From positions 39,547,482 to 39,611,481 of the forward strand of contig NC_049907.1 of assembly GCF_001411555.2 (NCBI RefSeq): 64,000 nt of DNA. The letters run 5' to 3'. A model generated the notes under the pieces. It saw nothing but the letters and a program-made list of their open reading frames with translations, did no database searches and had not been told where the DNA came from. The stretch is from Juglans regia. Lineage: Eukaryota; Streptophyta; Magnoliopsida; Fagales; Juglandaceae. The position numbers were made by a program, and so were the translations under genes. Of this stretch, positions 35,061 through 48,374 are shown one piece after another. Position 1 is the first letter of the stretch; each line of letters begins with the position of its first letter.

Positions 35061-35960
35061 TCTCGTTTATTTTTATAATCATTTTTATTTCATATTATCT
35101 GATTATTTTTATTTAATTATTATAATTTTTACAAATTATCACATAAAATAAAATAAATAATTCGACTTTTTTAAATCTAAAAAAATAATAATATTAAAAA
35201 AATTATATATTATAATAATATTTTATTCAACTTTTAACTTTTATCTCAACTCATCTTATATCATCTACGAAAACAAACGAGACGTTACAGTGGCTGATTT
35301 TATTTATTTAAATGATTAATTTTTTATATCTATATTAGTAATAATGCAGTTATTTTTAATATTTTTTCCCACTAATTATACCCTTTTTCTCCATCATACT
35401 GATCTGTAAATATTTCTAGATGATCTTCTCTTTACTTGAAAGTTTGTGAGGTTTCTCATGATCACTAATATATATATATATATATGATTAAAAAAGTAAG
35501 AATAAAGGCCCGGAATATAAAAGTTTTTCAACCAAAATTTGATATCAAAATATTAACATATTATATTGACTCTATTTTAAACATTTTACTCTTCATTTAT
35601 TGTATAATACTTCAGGGTATGCTAATTTAGTTATGTAGAACAAAACACTGCATGCATGCCTAGCTTATACAATATACACTTTAATCATATATAGAACCAA
35701 GTGTTAATTACTGCGCCATTCCCATATATATTCAGAACCATTGCGTCGGTGCCCATGGATGCATACATGGATAGACCCGTTGCCAAACTATGCTTTATGG
35801 AAAAAGCAGGCCTAGAATTAACAAAAGATTTTCAATAACATGCCGCGGGCAGGGGCAACTTGAGAGCGGATAGTCCAAGTTTTCAGCTCAGTGGGATATA
35901 TCTTCTTGATCCAAAAGATCCTAAAGGATATATAATAAAAAAATAAGATAAATAAACCAG
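32411..35960. other. Intergenic, no gene seen
   Basis: AT-rich DNA with an (AT)n run at 32562-32581 and another at 35025-35054. A weak MITE-like stretch lies at 33950-34120 (ATCACAAATCAT facing ATGATGTGGTCTGTGA). A coding-like patch at 34782-34964 has no recognised motif. Confidence 0.5.
35062..35283. mobile_element. MITE-like element with terminal inverted repeats
   Basis: CTCGTTTATTTTTATAATCA at the left; the right end, reversed, is GTCTCGTTTGTTTTCGTAG. Same family as 6923-7137, including the TCTCAACTCAT block before the right end. Confidence 0.7.
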
Positions 35961-35997
35961 GTGGCGTGAGGACATAGGCTCCGGCCCATTATAAAAA
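35961..35997 (+). promoter_or_regulatory. PRP2 core promoter with conserved block
   Basis: GTGGCGTGAGGACATAGG then CTCCGGCCCAT and TATAAAAA (35990-35997), 45 bases before the PRP2 ATG. Matches the PRP1 block with a few changes. Confidence 0.75.
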
Positions 35998-36041
35998 GGC
36001 AACGAAATTACTCCAGTTTGCAAACTAAAAAACAGCCCAAA

Positions 36042-36395
36042 ATGTCTCCCAAATACATGCTGCCAATAATGCTCCTGGGAGTGGTGCTTCTCACCACTCA
36101 CACTCTCGCAGATCACCACAAACCACCCCACAAACCACCACACAAGCCGCCTTCGGTGGAGGAGTCCCCCCTTGACAAAGATATCACGACAACCCTCGAT
36201 GGAAAATCACACAAGGGGGGGAAGGGAAAGGGATACAAACCACCCCCAAAATACAAGCAGCCAACAACCGGTACCGTTGGTGAGACTGATCAACAACTTG
36301 AGAAAGAAGTGGCATTCCCTGCAGGTCACAAGACGCCGCGTAAGGCTTACCCACCGGTGCACAAGGTACCCCGCCAGCCACCAACAACCACTTGA
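36042..36395 (+). CDS. Secreted proline-rich cell-wall protein PRP2 (117 aa)
   Basis: The start MSPKYMLPIMLLGVVLL gives a signal peptide with a likely cut after THTLA (residue 23). The mature chain starts DHHKPPHKPPHKPPSVEE, then an acidic stretch (SPLDKDITTTLDGKSHKG), a KGKGYKPPPKYKQP segment and AFPAGHKTPRKAYPPVHKVP. The order His/Pro, acidic, GKGK, PPPK is the PRP3/PRP4 module in short form. I chose this ATG over an in-frame one 24 bases upstream because it starts the hydrophobic signal and aligns with siblings. It has no cysteine-rich domain. It is the smallest intact member, probably a wall structural protein. Confidence 0.82.
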   Translation: MSPKYMLPIMLLGVVLLTTHTLADHHKPPHKPPHKPPSVEESPLDKDITTTLDGKSHKGGKGKGYKPPPKYKQPTTGTVGETDQQLEKEVAFPAGHKTPRKAYPPVHKVPRQPPTTT

Positions 36396-36451
36396 GTGCG
36401 CTCTAGCAATTAAGCTGCATGCTTTAATACCTTATATATATATATATGTAA

Positions 36452-36459
36452 TAATAAGG
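36452..36459 (+). terminator. PRP2 3' processing signal
   Basis: AATAAGGG, with GCTAGCTGCTG after it, lies about 57 bases beyond the stop; it is the counterpart of AATAAGAGCTGC in the other PRP genes. Confidence 0.5.
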
Positions 36460-36469
36460 GCTAGCTGCT

Positions 36470-39400
36470 GTATTAGCCATTCCGTTTGGGGAGTATCGTT
36501 CTGTTTGCTGCTGGTAGTACTGCTACGTACTACACTACAACTGGGCTACGTTCATGGCAGTTAGCTTGCACTCATTGTACGTACGTACATAGTATCCGAA
36601 TGTGCCTGTAGCTAATTATCAAGAGAGCGTCCTGGAAATGCACTTAAAATTTGTTCTTGTTGCGTTGCTATATATATCCACACCTTGTCACCCATATATA
36701 TGTATTTGTGTGTGTCTATTACATGTAGTACTTTGGGCTTTCTTCTATATATGGATGTTTTTATTTAAGTGATCTTTGGGAATATTCTTCTGCAAGAGTA
36801 TAACAAAAATTCGAGGATAGTTTACTGAAATAAAAAAGAAAGCGCAATGACGTTGTAGTACTCTATAATCGTAATTCGTAAGTGAGAGAACCGATTATAA
36901 GAAGCTATTTAAAATAAAAGTTAATTAACGAGTATATGCAAGATACCGTTAGATATATCGTGTATGAACTCAGTGAAGTGAATGCAAAAAATTCCCTACT
37001 CGATGATCAGTGACACTTTCTATGGCATGGCATATTCGTTACTGCTTGTTTCTTACGAAAGTGGAAGAATCGGGTCGATCGACTGCCAAAGATCAAAGAC
37101 AAAAGTATCAAAGGATTACGGCCATATATATATACACACACACACTAGGCTGGAAGCAACATGGAAAGTACGTTTGACTAGTTGGGTGAAACAGATCATT
37201 ATTCAAAGATAATAAAACTTTTTACAAAAAAATTATAAATGAAGTAAAATAATTACATATTTGGAGACATAAGAAAATAAAAAGATTAGTTCAAAATACA
37301 TCATAGTTTAATACAGGTTGGTGGAGTAGAGTAACATAGACAAATGAGATAATATAAAATTTTCATCGATTTCTAAGCTAATTGGAATTAGCTAGGATCA
37401 TATTGCATATAAAAGGATAAAAAAAACGACTTTGCAAAAGTAAAGGAATCAAAGAAAGGAGAAAGGCAAACTTAGTGGCATATAAATGAGAAGTCGAGAT
37501 AATAATACAAATATTTCAATAATAAGACAAAATAAACAATGATAATAATACAAAATTTTTCTTGAGAAAAAGACTTGAAGAAGAAAGGAAGAGACCCAGC
37601 TGCGTGAAGGGGAAGATTGCGGACCAACAAACCAGGAGCAGAAGAGCCATTGTCTTTGTAGGACTTACAATAAAACATATACTAAATTAAGGTTTGCCGT
37701 TTGTACAGGCATATACTAAATTAAAATCACTTAAGCTGCATTAAAACATAGATACAAAAAATAAGAAAATACTTATCTAAAGAGAATGCGGGCAACAAAG
37801 TCTAATGTTCAATTTATGTTAATAATTTACCTGCCAGAAAAATGATATATATTTTTGTGTTGTTCCATTATATATATTGGTAAGTATGATAAGATATTGC
37901 CTCAGATAACCTAAATAACGTAATAACATGAAAGGAATACCTTGTAGTGTGTCAATAAGCTATTCCACAATGGTTGTTTGCTCAGGATTCCGATAAAACC
38001 TAAGAGAAGTAGAGCATTAGAAATAAGACAGACATGAATTGCATGTTTGAAGTTTATAAAATAGCCTATATTCAAAAGAATGAAATCAACAAGAGAAACT
38101 CAAAGAATCATTAGAATATCAAAATTTTCAACCACATGAACTAATAAGAGTCAAACCAGATCACACAAAAAAAAAAAAAAAAAATTAAGTAAATAAAGTT
38201 TGAGTCAATGTTTTGAACACAAAAAGGACAAGAATAAATAAAAATAAATAAACAAAATGCGAAGCTTGATTCTTGCAAGCATGAACCAGACCATTGTATC
38301 TAAGGGAAAGGTGGTAAAACAAACAATGGGTATATTTAAAAATGTACAATAGCCAACAAAAAACAATGAAAATGCTAACCAATTACAACATAGATAGGAC
38401 ACCATCAGTCTGTTTGGTTCTAATGAATATTGACTAAGGATAAAATCAAAACTCACCATCAGTCTGTTTGTCGTCCTTCCAACAACAGAATACACATGAT
38501 GCATTTGAGGGATCCTTTTTCAATAAATGCATCAAAATTAGTTTGGTTCAGAAACTTTTTTTTTTTTTTTTTATAAAAAAACTACATCATTCAAATCTTT
38601 GAGAAAATACAACTAAGCAAAACCCCAAGAAAACAAAATGCAAGATTCAAACTACCAAACCTTCATTCCCTTCCCATTACCTCCACTTTTTGGAAAAGCA
38701 TACACAAAAGGCAAGAAAGATAACTAATTCAAATCTTACACCTAGATCAGACCCAAAAAATAATAGAATAACAAGCATTCAAAGAACAAGTCTAAAGAAA
38801 ATACAACTAAGCAAAAATTTGCACTATTCAAAACATTTGATTTTCACACACAAATACTCTTTGAACCAAAGGTATTCTGGATTTTTCCACAACTCAGAGA
38901 GAGAAAGATAGACCACGACACTGATCTGAAGAGATTTCAATATGGGAAAACACACATCATGAAAAAACAGTTTCTTCCTTCTCCTAGTTAGTTATACAAT
39001 TTCTTCCTTCTACTTTTTTTTGGTTGCTCCAAAAATCAGAGAGAGAGAGAGACCTAATTAATCTGAACAGATTTACAGAAGAAGTGCTTTCTACAGTGAT
39101 CCATGCTTCTGTAACTTGGTTTTCCGATTCACACAATCTCGGCAAGAGGAAAAAGGCAAAAATGCAGAAAAAATACAACATAAAAAAAAAAGTAAATAAA
39201 AATTCCAAAACTAGATCTTTAAATCAAAAAGTAGGTTCTTTGTTAATCCATAATCAGAAAACTATAACATAACATATATCAATATAAGATCCCACTCCAA
39301 CATCAAAAGTCCACAAAAAGGTAATTCAAACTGTAATTATGGGCATCAACTACTATTGGCTTTATATTTTGGTATTTAAAGGTTAGTTTTATCTGTGCTA

Positions 39401-41980
39401 TTTAGCTAATTAAGCACCCATGCTGAAGTGAACTAAACTGATTAAATAATGTTTAGTTAAGTCCAATTAATTTTACTCAACGAGAAGCATATCTCAGTTT
39501 TCAATAAAATCCTTTAGTTCTAATGTAAAAATAAAAAACTAAAAAATCCCAATACCATACAAACCAAATGAGAAGCATGTGTCTGTTTTTAATAAAACCC
39601 TCGAGTTTTAATGGAAAAAAGAAAAACTAAAAGCCTAAAAATAGAAGAACATTTGTTAACCTATTAATAACAAAATCTACAAATCCAACAATATATACAA
39701 AGGGGAAAAAATAATCAACATTCAAAAAATGTAAATTTTTAACCTACTTGCTCAAATAATACCAACATAAATATAGAAACCAGGAGGAAATAAAATTGGA
39801 AGATATATACATAATCCAAAGCAAGTTGAACTCCAAACCAAAAAGTACTAACCAAAATATACAAGCTTGAAAAAACAACTGAAAGATATACAAATCTCAA
39901 AACACCATCATTTCTCAAATAAAATACTTCAAATTTCCTACGAGAAGCAAACCAATAAGTCAGAATAAATAAAGGGAAAAAATTCACTAAAACATCAAAA
40001 TATGGAGAAAAAATGGAAGTAAAATATTTTTTTTTAGAAAGATAAATAAACAAAAATATTCTCTAAAGTCCTATTTTTTTTCGTTTCTTTCTTTTTTGAC
40101 AACGACCTCATTAAAACCCTTAAACCCTATAATAAGACAATTAGAAATGAAAATCCCAAATATACAAATCCAACAATATATATATATAAAACCCAACACG
40201 TTAAAAATATAAATTTCCCAAAAATTAAAGATCCAAATTTTAAAAGATAGATACAGATGATAAACACAAATTAAATAAAGTAAAAAAATTCATCAGCCAA
40301 AAATCAAAAACTGATGCCATCATGTTTGGTTAAGTCTAATTAGTTTTTACCTAATGAGAATCTTTCGGTTCTTAAGGAGAAGTAAAAAATAATATCCCGA
40401 TGAGAAAAGAATTAAGAAAAATTCAGAAAAGAAACATGCACCAAGAAATGGAACAGAGAGAAACACACAATGGGGGAAAAAATCACAAAACAAACATAGA
40501 CGACAAAAAATGAGTAACGAAACAGGGGAAAAAACCACACTGTAAGACCAACACATAACATGGGAAAAAAAGAGTGAATCTTGAAAGTTAAGAAGAAACT
40601 TGATTATTGGAAGAGAAGAGTTTGGGTGAGAAAGACGTTACACAAAGGAGAGAAGAAAAAATAATACAGATGAAACTTCAAAAGACGCATTACCATTTAT
40701 ATATAAACCAAGGGTAAAAAATTTAACTACGCAAAAAAATAAAACATAAATCAGCCAACTACTCCAGGATGACAATGAGAAAAAGCAAAGAAAAAACCAT
40801 TGATCGACCAACACATGTAAACCCAACCCATTAATCTGATTCACTACCCCTTCACCAAATACTCAACTCATCGAATAAGAAGGAGAAAAAACAAACAAAA
40901 GAAGACTGAGCGACTGACACACATAAACCCAACCCATTAATCTGACTCACTGTCCCTTCCCCAAATACTCAACTCAACGAATAAGAATGAGAAAATCAAA
41001 CCAAAAAAAACACTGACAGTCAAGAAACATAAAATGAATACATGTATAACATTATGTTTAATGTCAACTTAATTCTTAGATATAAATAAACAATGTGTGA
41101 CTTATAAAATGAGTTATATAATACATCAATTTTGTTAAAGGCTATGTTGTGAATAAAAGATAGTATCAGAACAATTATACTCCATGCTCACTGCTAAATA
41201 AGCAAAAAACGTACACTATATCACAACAGCATACCCACCAACACAGATGATATTTTCAATAAATGCATCAAAATAATTTAATTCATGAACTTTTTTTTCC
41301 TAGAAACAACGATGGCAAAAAAACTTGAAATCATCCCTTAGATCCAGAGAGACGTGTAAGGAAAAAATAAACAAACAAAAGAAGCGAATAAAAATTTCAA
41401 AATAGATCTTCAAATCAAGAAGCAACAAAAATTTTAAAAATTTCTGAAAAACGTTTCTTTCTCTCCCCTCTGTTACTCAGTGACTCACCAGCATTTCTCT
41501 ACCTTTCATGATTCACAGAATTAGGCAAATAAAAATAAGAAAAAATTATTTTATGATCCATCATAACATGCAAATAAAAAACAAAAAATCCAAAATCAAA
41601 TCTTCTAACTGTTAAAGAATATATGTATATATATATAATAGAAATCAATAATTAATTTAGAAAAGAAAAAGATGATTTATAATTAAATTAATATTACAAA
41701 ACAAAAAATATTGCTCATACAAAAAAAAATGCAAATAAAAGATACAGACTACTACGAATCCAACTCTCTAACCACATTCTCAACTCCAGCTAGGCGTATC
41801 TCTAATTGTGTTAGCAGAGTACTAATCATGACTTGAGTCACAGAGATGGTAGCAATCTTTATACGTAAGTCAGAGAGATGTTAGCATTAATCTCTATATA
41901 TAAGTCAAAGATGGCACTTCGAATCTTCGTACGCATTGCATCAATCACATTTGATGTCTGTGTGTGGATCTCTGTACGCA
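36470..41980. other. A-rich region without recognisable genes
   Basis: From about 37.2 kb the plus strand is strongly A-rich. Degenerate internal repeats are visible: TTCAATAAATGCATCAAAAT at 38520 and 41255, and AACGAGAAGCATATCTCAG-like blocks at 39480, 39565 and 40350. Minus-strand open stretches (39739-40053, 40347-40556) are Phe/Leu-rich by composition and carry no motif. It may be the non-coding left part of a large transposon. Confidence 0.5.
40811..40986. repeat. Direct repeat, about 107-bp spacing
   Basis: AAACCCAACCCATTAATCTGA, CACTACCCCTTCACC and AAATACTCAACTCA recur about 107 bp later with a few substitutions. Confidence 0.8.
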
Positions 41981-41982
41981 CT

Positions 41983-42327
41983 CTATTGTGCATCATCTTG
42001 AGTCTCGATCGGCTCTATAATAGGAGCATGAAGACAAAATCTCAATGTCGAGGAGTTGATCAGTCTAACTGGCTTACAAACACGCTCAACAATATCTGGT
42101 AGGATCTCGTCAGCTAGTAGAAATCGTGTGATCAGGATCCCAAATGACAATATATCCGTCGTAATGTAGTCGGCCTCTGATCGAATCCTAGTAAATATAT
42201 AACTCACTAGGTCGATAGGCACCCCACCAGCAATGCGTATTATAAACCTCACTCGATCCATGCCAACCTTAGACTTGGGCTGATCTGAGATCACTGGGAA
42301 ATAATAAAGACGTATATTTACATCCAT
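41983..42327 (-). pseudogene. Possible retrotransposon-associated protein fragment
   Basis: The minus strand reads MDRVRFIIRIAGGVPIDLVS, then YIFTRIRSEADYITTDILSF and GILITRFLLADEILPD. This resembles the plant transposon-associated protein domain found in Gypsy-related and other mobile elements. A single 114-residue open stretch with no catalytic motif. It overlaps the start of the CACTA transposase remnant on the other strand. Low certainty. Confidence 0.35.
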
Positions 42328-44550
42328 TGATTGCGGAGTTGAAAGATTTATGGAAGAATGGTGTCAACACATTTAATGCATCAACGAGCCAATTGTTTAA
42401 GATTCATGTTGTAGTCTTATGGACAATAAATGGTTTTTTCGCATATGAGAACTTGTCAGGTTGGAGTACTAAGGAGAAAATGACATGTCCGACATGTAAC
42501 AAACACACACAATATGAGTGGCTTACGTATGGGTAGAAACTATAGATCGTGAGTCATCGTCGCTATTTACCTGTTGATCGTAGATGGTGTGTAAACTCTA
42601 GAATGTTTGATAGGACTATTAAATGGGGCACCCTCCACCATATTTGTCTGAGCAAGATGTACCTGCACAATTGGTGCATGTCTCTAGTAATGAATTTGGT
42701 AAAAAATAACGGAAGCTAAAATGAACTGAGAATGAGTTGAATTAGACAAAGAAATGAATATTTTTTGAACTCCCGTACTAGTCGACATTAAAATTGCGGC
42801 ATAGTCTCGATATATGTATATTGAGAAAAATATATGTGAGTCCGTATTAGAAACATTGATGTCAATTGAAGGCAAGACAAATGATACATTCAACTCGAGG
42901 AAGGATCTAAAACGGTTGGGAATTAGATAAGAAATGCACTTGCAACAAAATGGTTCGTCTATCTACATGCCAATTGGTTGATATACACTGTTAAGGAACG
43001 AAAGGGTAAGTTATTGTGAGTGGTTAATGAAAATCAAATTACTAGATGGGTATGCCTCAAATCTAACATGGTCTGTGCAAATAAATGATTGAAAAATTAC
43101 TGGATTAAAAAGGCATAATTATCATGTATTTTTACAACGTATCTTGCCAGTTGGAATCTATGGGTACGTGAAGAGGGATGTACGCATTACTTTGACTGAG
43201 CTAAGTGCATTTTTCAATAATTTATGTGCTAGAACGTTGGATGTAAAAGCTTTGGAACGTATTAAATGGAATATTACTATAATATTGTGTAAATTGGAGA
43301 GTATTTACCCTTCGTAGTTCTTCGATGTCATGGTTCACTTAGCCGTTCATTTGTCACGTAAGGCTCGACTTGCAGGATCAGTCCAGTATAGATAGATATA
43401 TCCTATTGAACGGTTAAATGGAGAGATTAAACGCAAAATGGGTAACAAGGCTTGCTTAGAAGGGTCAATTGCAGAAGCATATATTGACGATGAGTGACAT
43501 ATATTTTGTTCAAAGTACTTCCATAGACTTGATTAGCCAAAAAGAAACTTTGATGTTGACCAAACAAGATAAAAAAATGTTATTTTTGTGTTTTTTCAAC
43601 ACGTACATCCACTTGGTGTAGAGCGTGGTTATGATTTGTCTGGAAGAGAGTTTGAAAATGTTCAGTGGTATGCGCTAAACAATTGTATTGAGATAGAGAG
43701 CCACTTGAAGTAAGTTGTCTTTATTTAGTAATTGATATTGAAATCTCCTTAAAAATCTATGCAAGTTATACATTATTTACTAAATTTCTATTTCAATGGT
43801 CATATTAACATGCTCAACGAACAATGAGCAATTGATATAGATAAGATGAAGAAGAGTTTCCAAAATGGTTTGAACAGTAGTTAATGAATTATATTGTACA
43901 ATTTTTTAGTTAAGATTTTTATCTAGTGATTGCTTATTTTTTATACGTTTATGCTCTCTTCAATATGTAGGTTGTATAAATGCATGGTAGAAATCCTCAC
44001 GAAGTCTCGAACGAACTGTATGCATTGGCGTGTCGCCCATTGAGATCCACAGTTCAATATTCTATGTGTATTTCTCGAAAAAGTAGGTATTACACAATGG
44101 ATAGAGTGTTATAGAAAAATTTAAAATAATGATGTCCTAGTCGATGAAAGTCATGAGGGAGAGAACATTGATATTTATGAGGTTGTTGTGGATATAATTG
44201 GCTTGCAATATTTGGGAGAGCTTGTGGTATGTATGTTTAAGTGTGATTGGTGAGATTTAAGAAACTCTCAAAGGGGCATGCGTGATGATGAATATTTTGT
44301 GAGTATTAATATATCAAAAAAATGGTATGATGATGATCATTTTGTTTTGGCTTCTCAAGTATCTCAAATATTGTATTTAGATGATCTCGAGTTAGGAAAT
44401 AAATGGTGAGTCGTACAAAAGTTTTCTCCAAAAAATATATATGATGTTATCCCCGAGGCAGAGGGATAAGACGAAGAAGAAGATGATCTCTTTACTCAAG
44501 AAATAATAAAGAGAGTCAGCTTGTCTTTAACTTGTTTGTGAATTTGAGCT
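42310..44550 (+). pseudogene. CACTA (En/Spm) TNP2-type transposase, broken
   Basis: The reading starts with MIAELKDLWKNGVNTFNAST and LWTINGFFAYENLSGWSTKE, then KMTCPTCNKHTQYEWLTYG, the Transposase_21 (TNP2) region. It continues through VDRRWCVNSRMFD, LPVGIRGYVKRDVRITLTEL, MVHLAVHLSRKARLAG, YPIERLNGEIKRKMGNKA, GREFENVQWYALNNC and WYDDDHFVLASQVSQILYLD. These are the DUF4218 and DUF4216 parts in normal order. Many stops and shifts interrupt it (for example at 42534-42536 and about 43316). It is non-functional. Confidence 0.88.
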
Positions 44551-44924
44551 AGTATGAGATGATTCATTTGCATAAGGAATATATTGAGACTGAAATTATT
44601 GATGCGACAATTGAGAAAAATGTGGACTCATCTTAAGTATCTACAGATGAGGAGGTGAATGGTCCACTGAAACTGATACAGATATTTTATGTGATGCATG
44701 TATAAGTGTTTTAGAATCATTCCACTTAAAAGGAGGGACGTTCGCATCCTATCTCTACCTATGCCTAGTTCTCTGACTGACTCACCACTGGATATTAACT
44801 CTCTAACCAAGGTAAAAATTTGATATAATATTATTTCAATTAAGATAAATCACACATAAGCATATTAAATTCAAATATCATTTCTTTCATGTGTACTATA
44901 AATATGCTTTTTTAAGAGCTAAAT

Positions 44925-46260
44925 GTACAATATTATCAAGGTCGAGGCACTATCAGCGGCATGGCGTTGGAAAAATATCATAAAATTTGTAAGATTAAGA
45001 CTAACATTTTTTACGATTATACCGGAGGTGAAGGAGAGCTAATGGTCTGGCTTGCTTTTTATGTGTGTGCTCTTATATGAATTTATGCACTTTTAGCTAC
45101 GAGTTCATGACATTAACTTGTCCAATATGTCAAAGCGCTTATTAAGAAACGCTATTTGGTAATTGTTTATTCATTTATCAAATTATTTAATGTCTATGCA
45201 AAATATAGAATATGCATGCAATTAATTTGTTCATGAGTCTTATTTTTTCAAGGATGACTCAAACTAAATTTTGATTGGAGGGAGGAGCGCAAGACTGTTG
45301 ATGAGCTTATGTGTAATGCATTCTAAAAATATAAGGCCAGATGTCATGAGCATTATAATAAGTTCGAGAACAATGACGACACACACCAACATACTTTCCA
45401 AGACGTCCGACTTTCAGATTGGAAGAAACTTTGTGATATATTTAAGGATCCTGAATTTAAGGTAAATAGATAACTTGTTTTACCTGTAATGGTTTATAAT
45501 TTTTCTTGCTAATATTTATAACTTCTATGCAGGAGCAAAGTTCTATAATCAAAGCAAATAGATCGAACTTGAAGGTTCATCACCATGCAGGTTTAAGATC
45601 TTTCCATCTCCACTCTAAGAAGTTGGTAAATCTATTTTATATAATAGATTTCTCAAGTTGATTGTTTTTCGAATTCTAATGATTTTCTATTTATAAAATA
45701 TTTGTTGTGTAACAAGACTCAGATAGCAATTACGATCTAACAAAATTATATGCTACATCACATACTGATCAAAATGGAGAGTAGACTCCTCATGTCGCCC
45801 ATGAAAATTATGTAAGTATTATTATCTGTCTTAATTAAACGTATTTATATATTTGTGAAAATATTAATTATTTCTCTTATGTGTAGGAAAAAAATGGTTG
45901 CTCTGTGTGCTAAATTTGCAACCAATCAAAATTTCACAAGTGATGTTGAGACTTTTACAAGATTCTAGTTCCACATTCAAGCTATTTGATGGGTTTTGCT
46001 CATTGCGTCAAACCTTCTAGCTTGTCCTCATCGTCCCGTAATGCCTCCAACACTTCTAGAGTATTAGAGGAAGCGATATTAGAATCGATAAATTGAGGAC
46101 AAAGCAGCATGAGTTAGATGCTCAAGTGGCCCAACGAGTTGACTTGGAGATGCGAATGAAACAACATAAAGAAGAGCAGTAAGCGGAGTTAAGGAGAGAA
46201 ATGCAACTCCAAATGAAAATACTTATGCAACAATTCAGGCCTATAAGCAACTAATTTAAT
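44925..46260 (+). pseudogene. Ptta/En/Spm accessory transposase (TNP1/TNPA-like), broken
   Basis: Segments FQDVRLSDWKKLCDIFKDPE (45400-45455), SKANRSNLKVHHHAG-like sequence at 45552-45595, FHLHSKKL and YDLTKLYATSHTDQNG (about 45730-45780) follow the order of the Plant_transposase family encoded next to TNP2 in plant CACTA elements. Intervening sequence includes apparent introns with GT...AG-like borders and several stops. It ends in a Glu/Gln/Arg-rich coiled-coil-like stretch (46090-46250). Confidence 0.7.
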
Positions 46261-46429
46261 TTATAGATCAGATTTTCAATTGTCTTTTGTATTATGAAAA
46301 CTACATTATTATTTAGGTCGTTTGCACTTGCAAGACTACTTTTATGTTTGTTGAACATGTATTAATATATTTTCAGATGTTATTTATGTATATTTTGTTT
46401 TCTATTAACGGGTTGAAAAAATATTATAC

Positions 46430-47084
46430 TGTTCGAATGCAAAAAAATAGTTCAAACAACTAATAAGTGCCAACCATTTGAACAATTTAAAAAGACATTC
46501 GAACGTAATGTGTAAACGACATTCGAACAACCGTCGGGCAAATCAAACATTACATAAATGTTCAAATGATACAATAAACATTCGAACGAATTTGAATAGT
46601 AAAATGTTCTAACATGAAACAGTAATTTCAAACTATCAAGCACGTGTTCGAACGTGAATATATTTAGTTTGAAAATTCAACTATATACGTTCAAACATTG
46701 TAGAAAGTTCGAACATAAATGGTGACGTCCAAACGAACACTGTTGAAACCAAATTTATTCAATCAAACAAATAATCAAATCTATTCGAACAGTTTTAGAT
46801 GCTCGAACAGGTAAATTTTGTCATTTGACTGCATTTCTAGAATGAAATAAAATCATCCCCAAAATAATTTCCGTTATAACGCTATCAAACGGTTTTTTCC
46901 AATTTCAACTTAAAAAATATATTTTAGGATGAAAATCAAATTTTTGTCCCAAAAAACCTTCTGGGACAGTGATTTTGAGACGAATTTGTGACACTTTCTT
47001 TTCATCCCAAAAACTACTTTGGTATGAAACAATAAATTTTTGGGAAGAAAATTTTCGTTCCAAAATAGTCATTTTGTTGTAGTG
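46430..47084. repeat. CACTA right subterminal repeats and terminal inverted repeat
   Basis: At least twelve short direct and inverted copies of TTCGAAC or near variants occur from 46432 to 46810. They are followed by TTTTTGGGAAGAAAATTTTC, TTCCAAAATAG and the terminal TGTTGTAGTG. Such subterminal arrays bind the accessory transposase in known CACTA elements. Confidence 0.8.
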
Positions 47085-47679
47085 AGGGTCTATCGTGTTA
47101 GTTCTGGCATACATTTCAATATATTTCTTTTTTACAAAGGAGGTAGGATTTCGAACCCAAAATTTTCATTTGGAGAATTGGGTCATATGCATTATTTCAA
47201 TATAATTGTATATATTTACGTCAATTACGCACTATTATTTATGTATCAAAGCATAGTACTCAGCAACCTAAGTAGATAGCGTGGATAATGCCATCAAAGC
47301 GAACAAGTATCAGATTATTAACAACTTTATTTTTTATTTTTTGAATCTCGATTATTAACTACTTGGTTCGTAGGTAGACACACATATATAGTCTAGCCAA
47401 TTAATTTATAATGTAACAAATTAAAATTTCAGAAAGTAAGTTTGAAGGACAGATTCACGTGTAACTATCTTTCAAGGGTCACCATCCCCAATGGGAATTG
47501 AAGAAACACAATTCGCAAACGTTATGAATTGCAGCACCGACATATATAGAACAAGACGCATCGATGCATATATGTCACGTTAATCGGTAAAAAAAAAAAA
47601 AAAGAAATGAAAAAGAAGGATTGTAACATTATTTCAAATCAATCATTATTGTTACTTCTTTCGTCACTGTCTCCTAATG
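47085..47679. other. Intergenic, no gene seen
   Basis: Mixed sequence between the CACTA and hAT ends; an A run lies at 47589-47604. Confidence 0.6.
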
Positions 47680-47857
47680 CAATCCAGTAGGGGTGAGTAG
47701 CGGGGCCCCATAACCTGCTGCATTGCCCCTGCCCATGCTTGGGTGGGGGGCCCTGCCCACACCAGAGGCCTCCAATGGAGACGGGGGACGAAAAGGGCTA
47801 AACCCTACTCCGTTTTTCCCTTGGCCCACATAATATATAATATATTTATATTATTAT

Positions 47858-47899
<42 letters not shown>

Positions 47900-48374
47900 C
47901 ACTCCATAAGTGAAACGATCGTTTTGTTCATGACAAAAAGACGCCGTTTCATTTTAGTATTTTAGCTGTTAAGTCCCCCTGGCCCGTCTTCTCAAAGACT
48001 CGAACTCTCTCTCAGACTCACTTTCTCATGCTCTCTCTGTCTCTCTCCCTTGATCTCTTCTCTCTCTCGCACGAGCACAACATCGGAAGACTGAGACTCG
48101 TCGCCGCTCCATCTGTCATTTGCTGCGCCAAGGTTAAGACTCCTTACTCTGGACCTCGATTGGAAACTAGATTTTTTTTTTTTTTTTTTTTTTTTTTCTG
48201 ATTTTTGGATTGGATATTGGAGGAATGATGGGTTGCATTGGAGATGGAGGATGAGAGTGACTGTGAGTTTGTGTGCTGTGGATTCTCATTTGTGCATGTG
48301 TTTGAAATTGAACGAATTTGTGTGGTGTGTGCACTGTGTTTGAATTTTTTATTTTTTCTTTGTAGGTTTTCGGA

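Larger units (their letters stand above)
42310..47084 (+). mobile_element. CACTA DNA transposon, 5' end not located
   Basis: Contains TNP2 and Ptta-like genes, a subterminal repeat region and a right terminus ending TTTTGTTGTAGTG (reverse CACTACAACAAAA), the standard plant CACTA end. No matching left terminus was found between 36.5 and 42.3 kb, so the left boundary given is only the first coding match. Confidence 0.8.

Noticed and set aside
39739..40556. Phe/Leu-rich minus-strand open stretches that look like membrane proteins
   Set aside because: Antisense of A-rich DNA gives TTT/TTC/CTT codons and so apparent hydrophobic helices; no motifs, starts or conservation signs.
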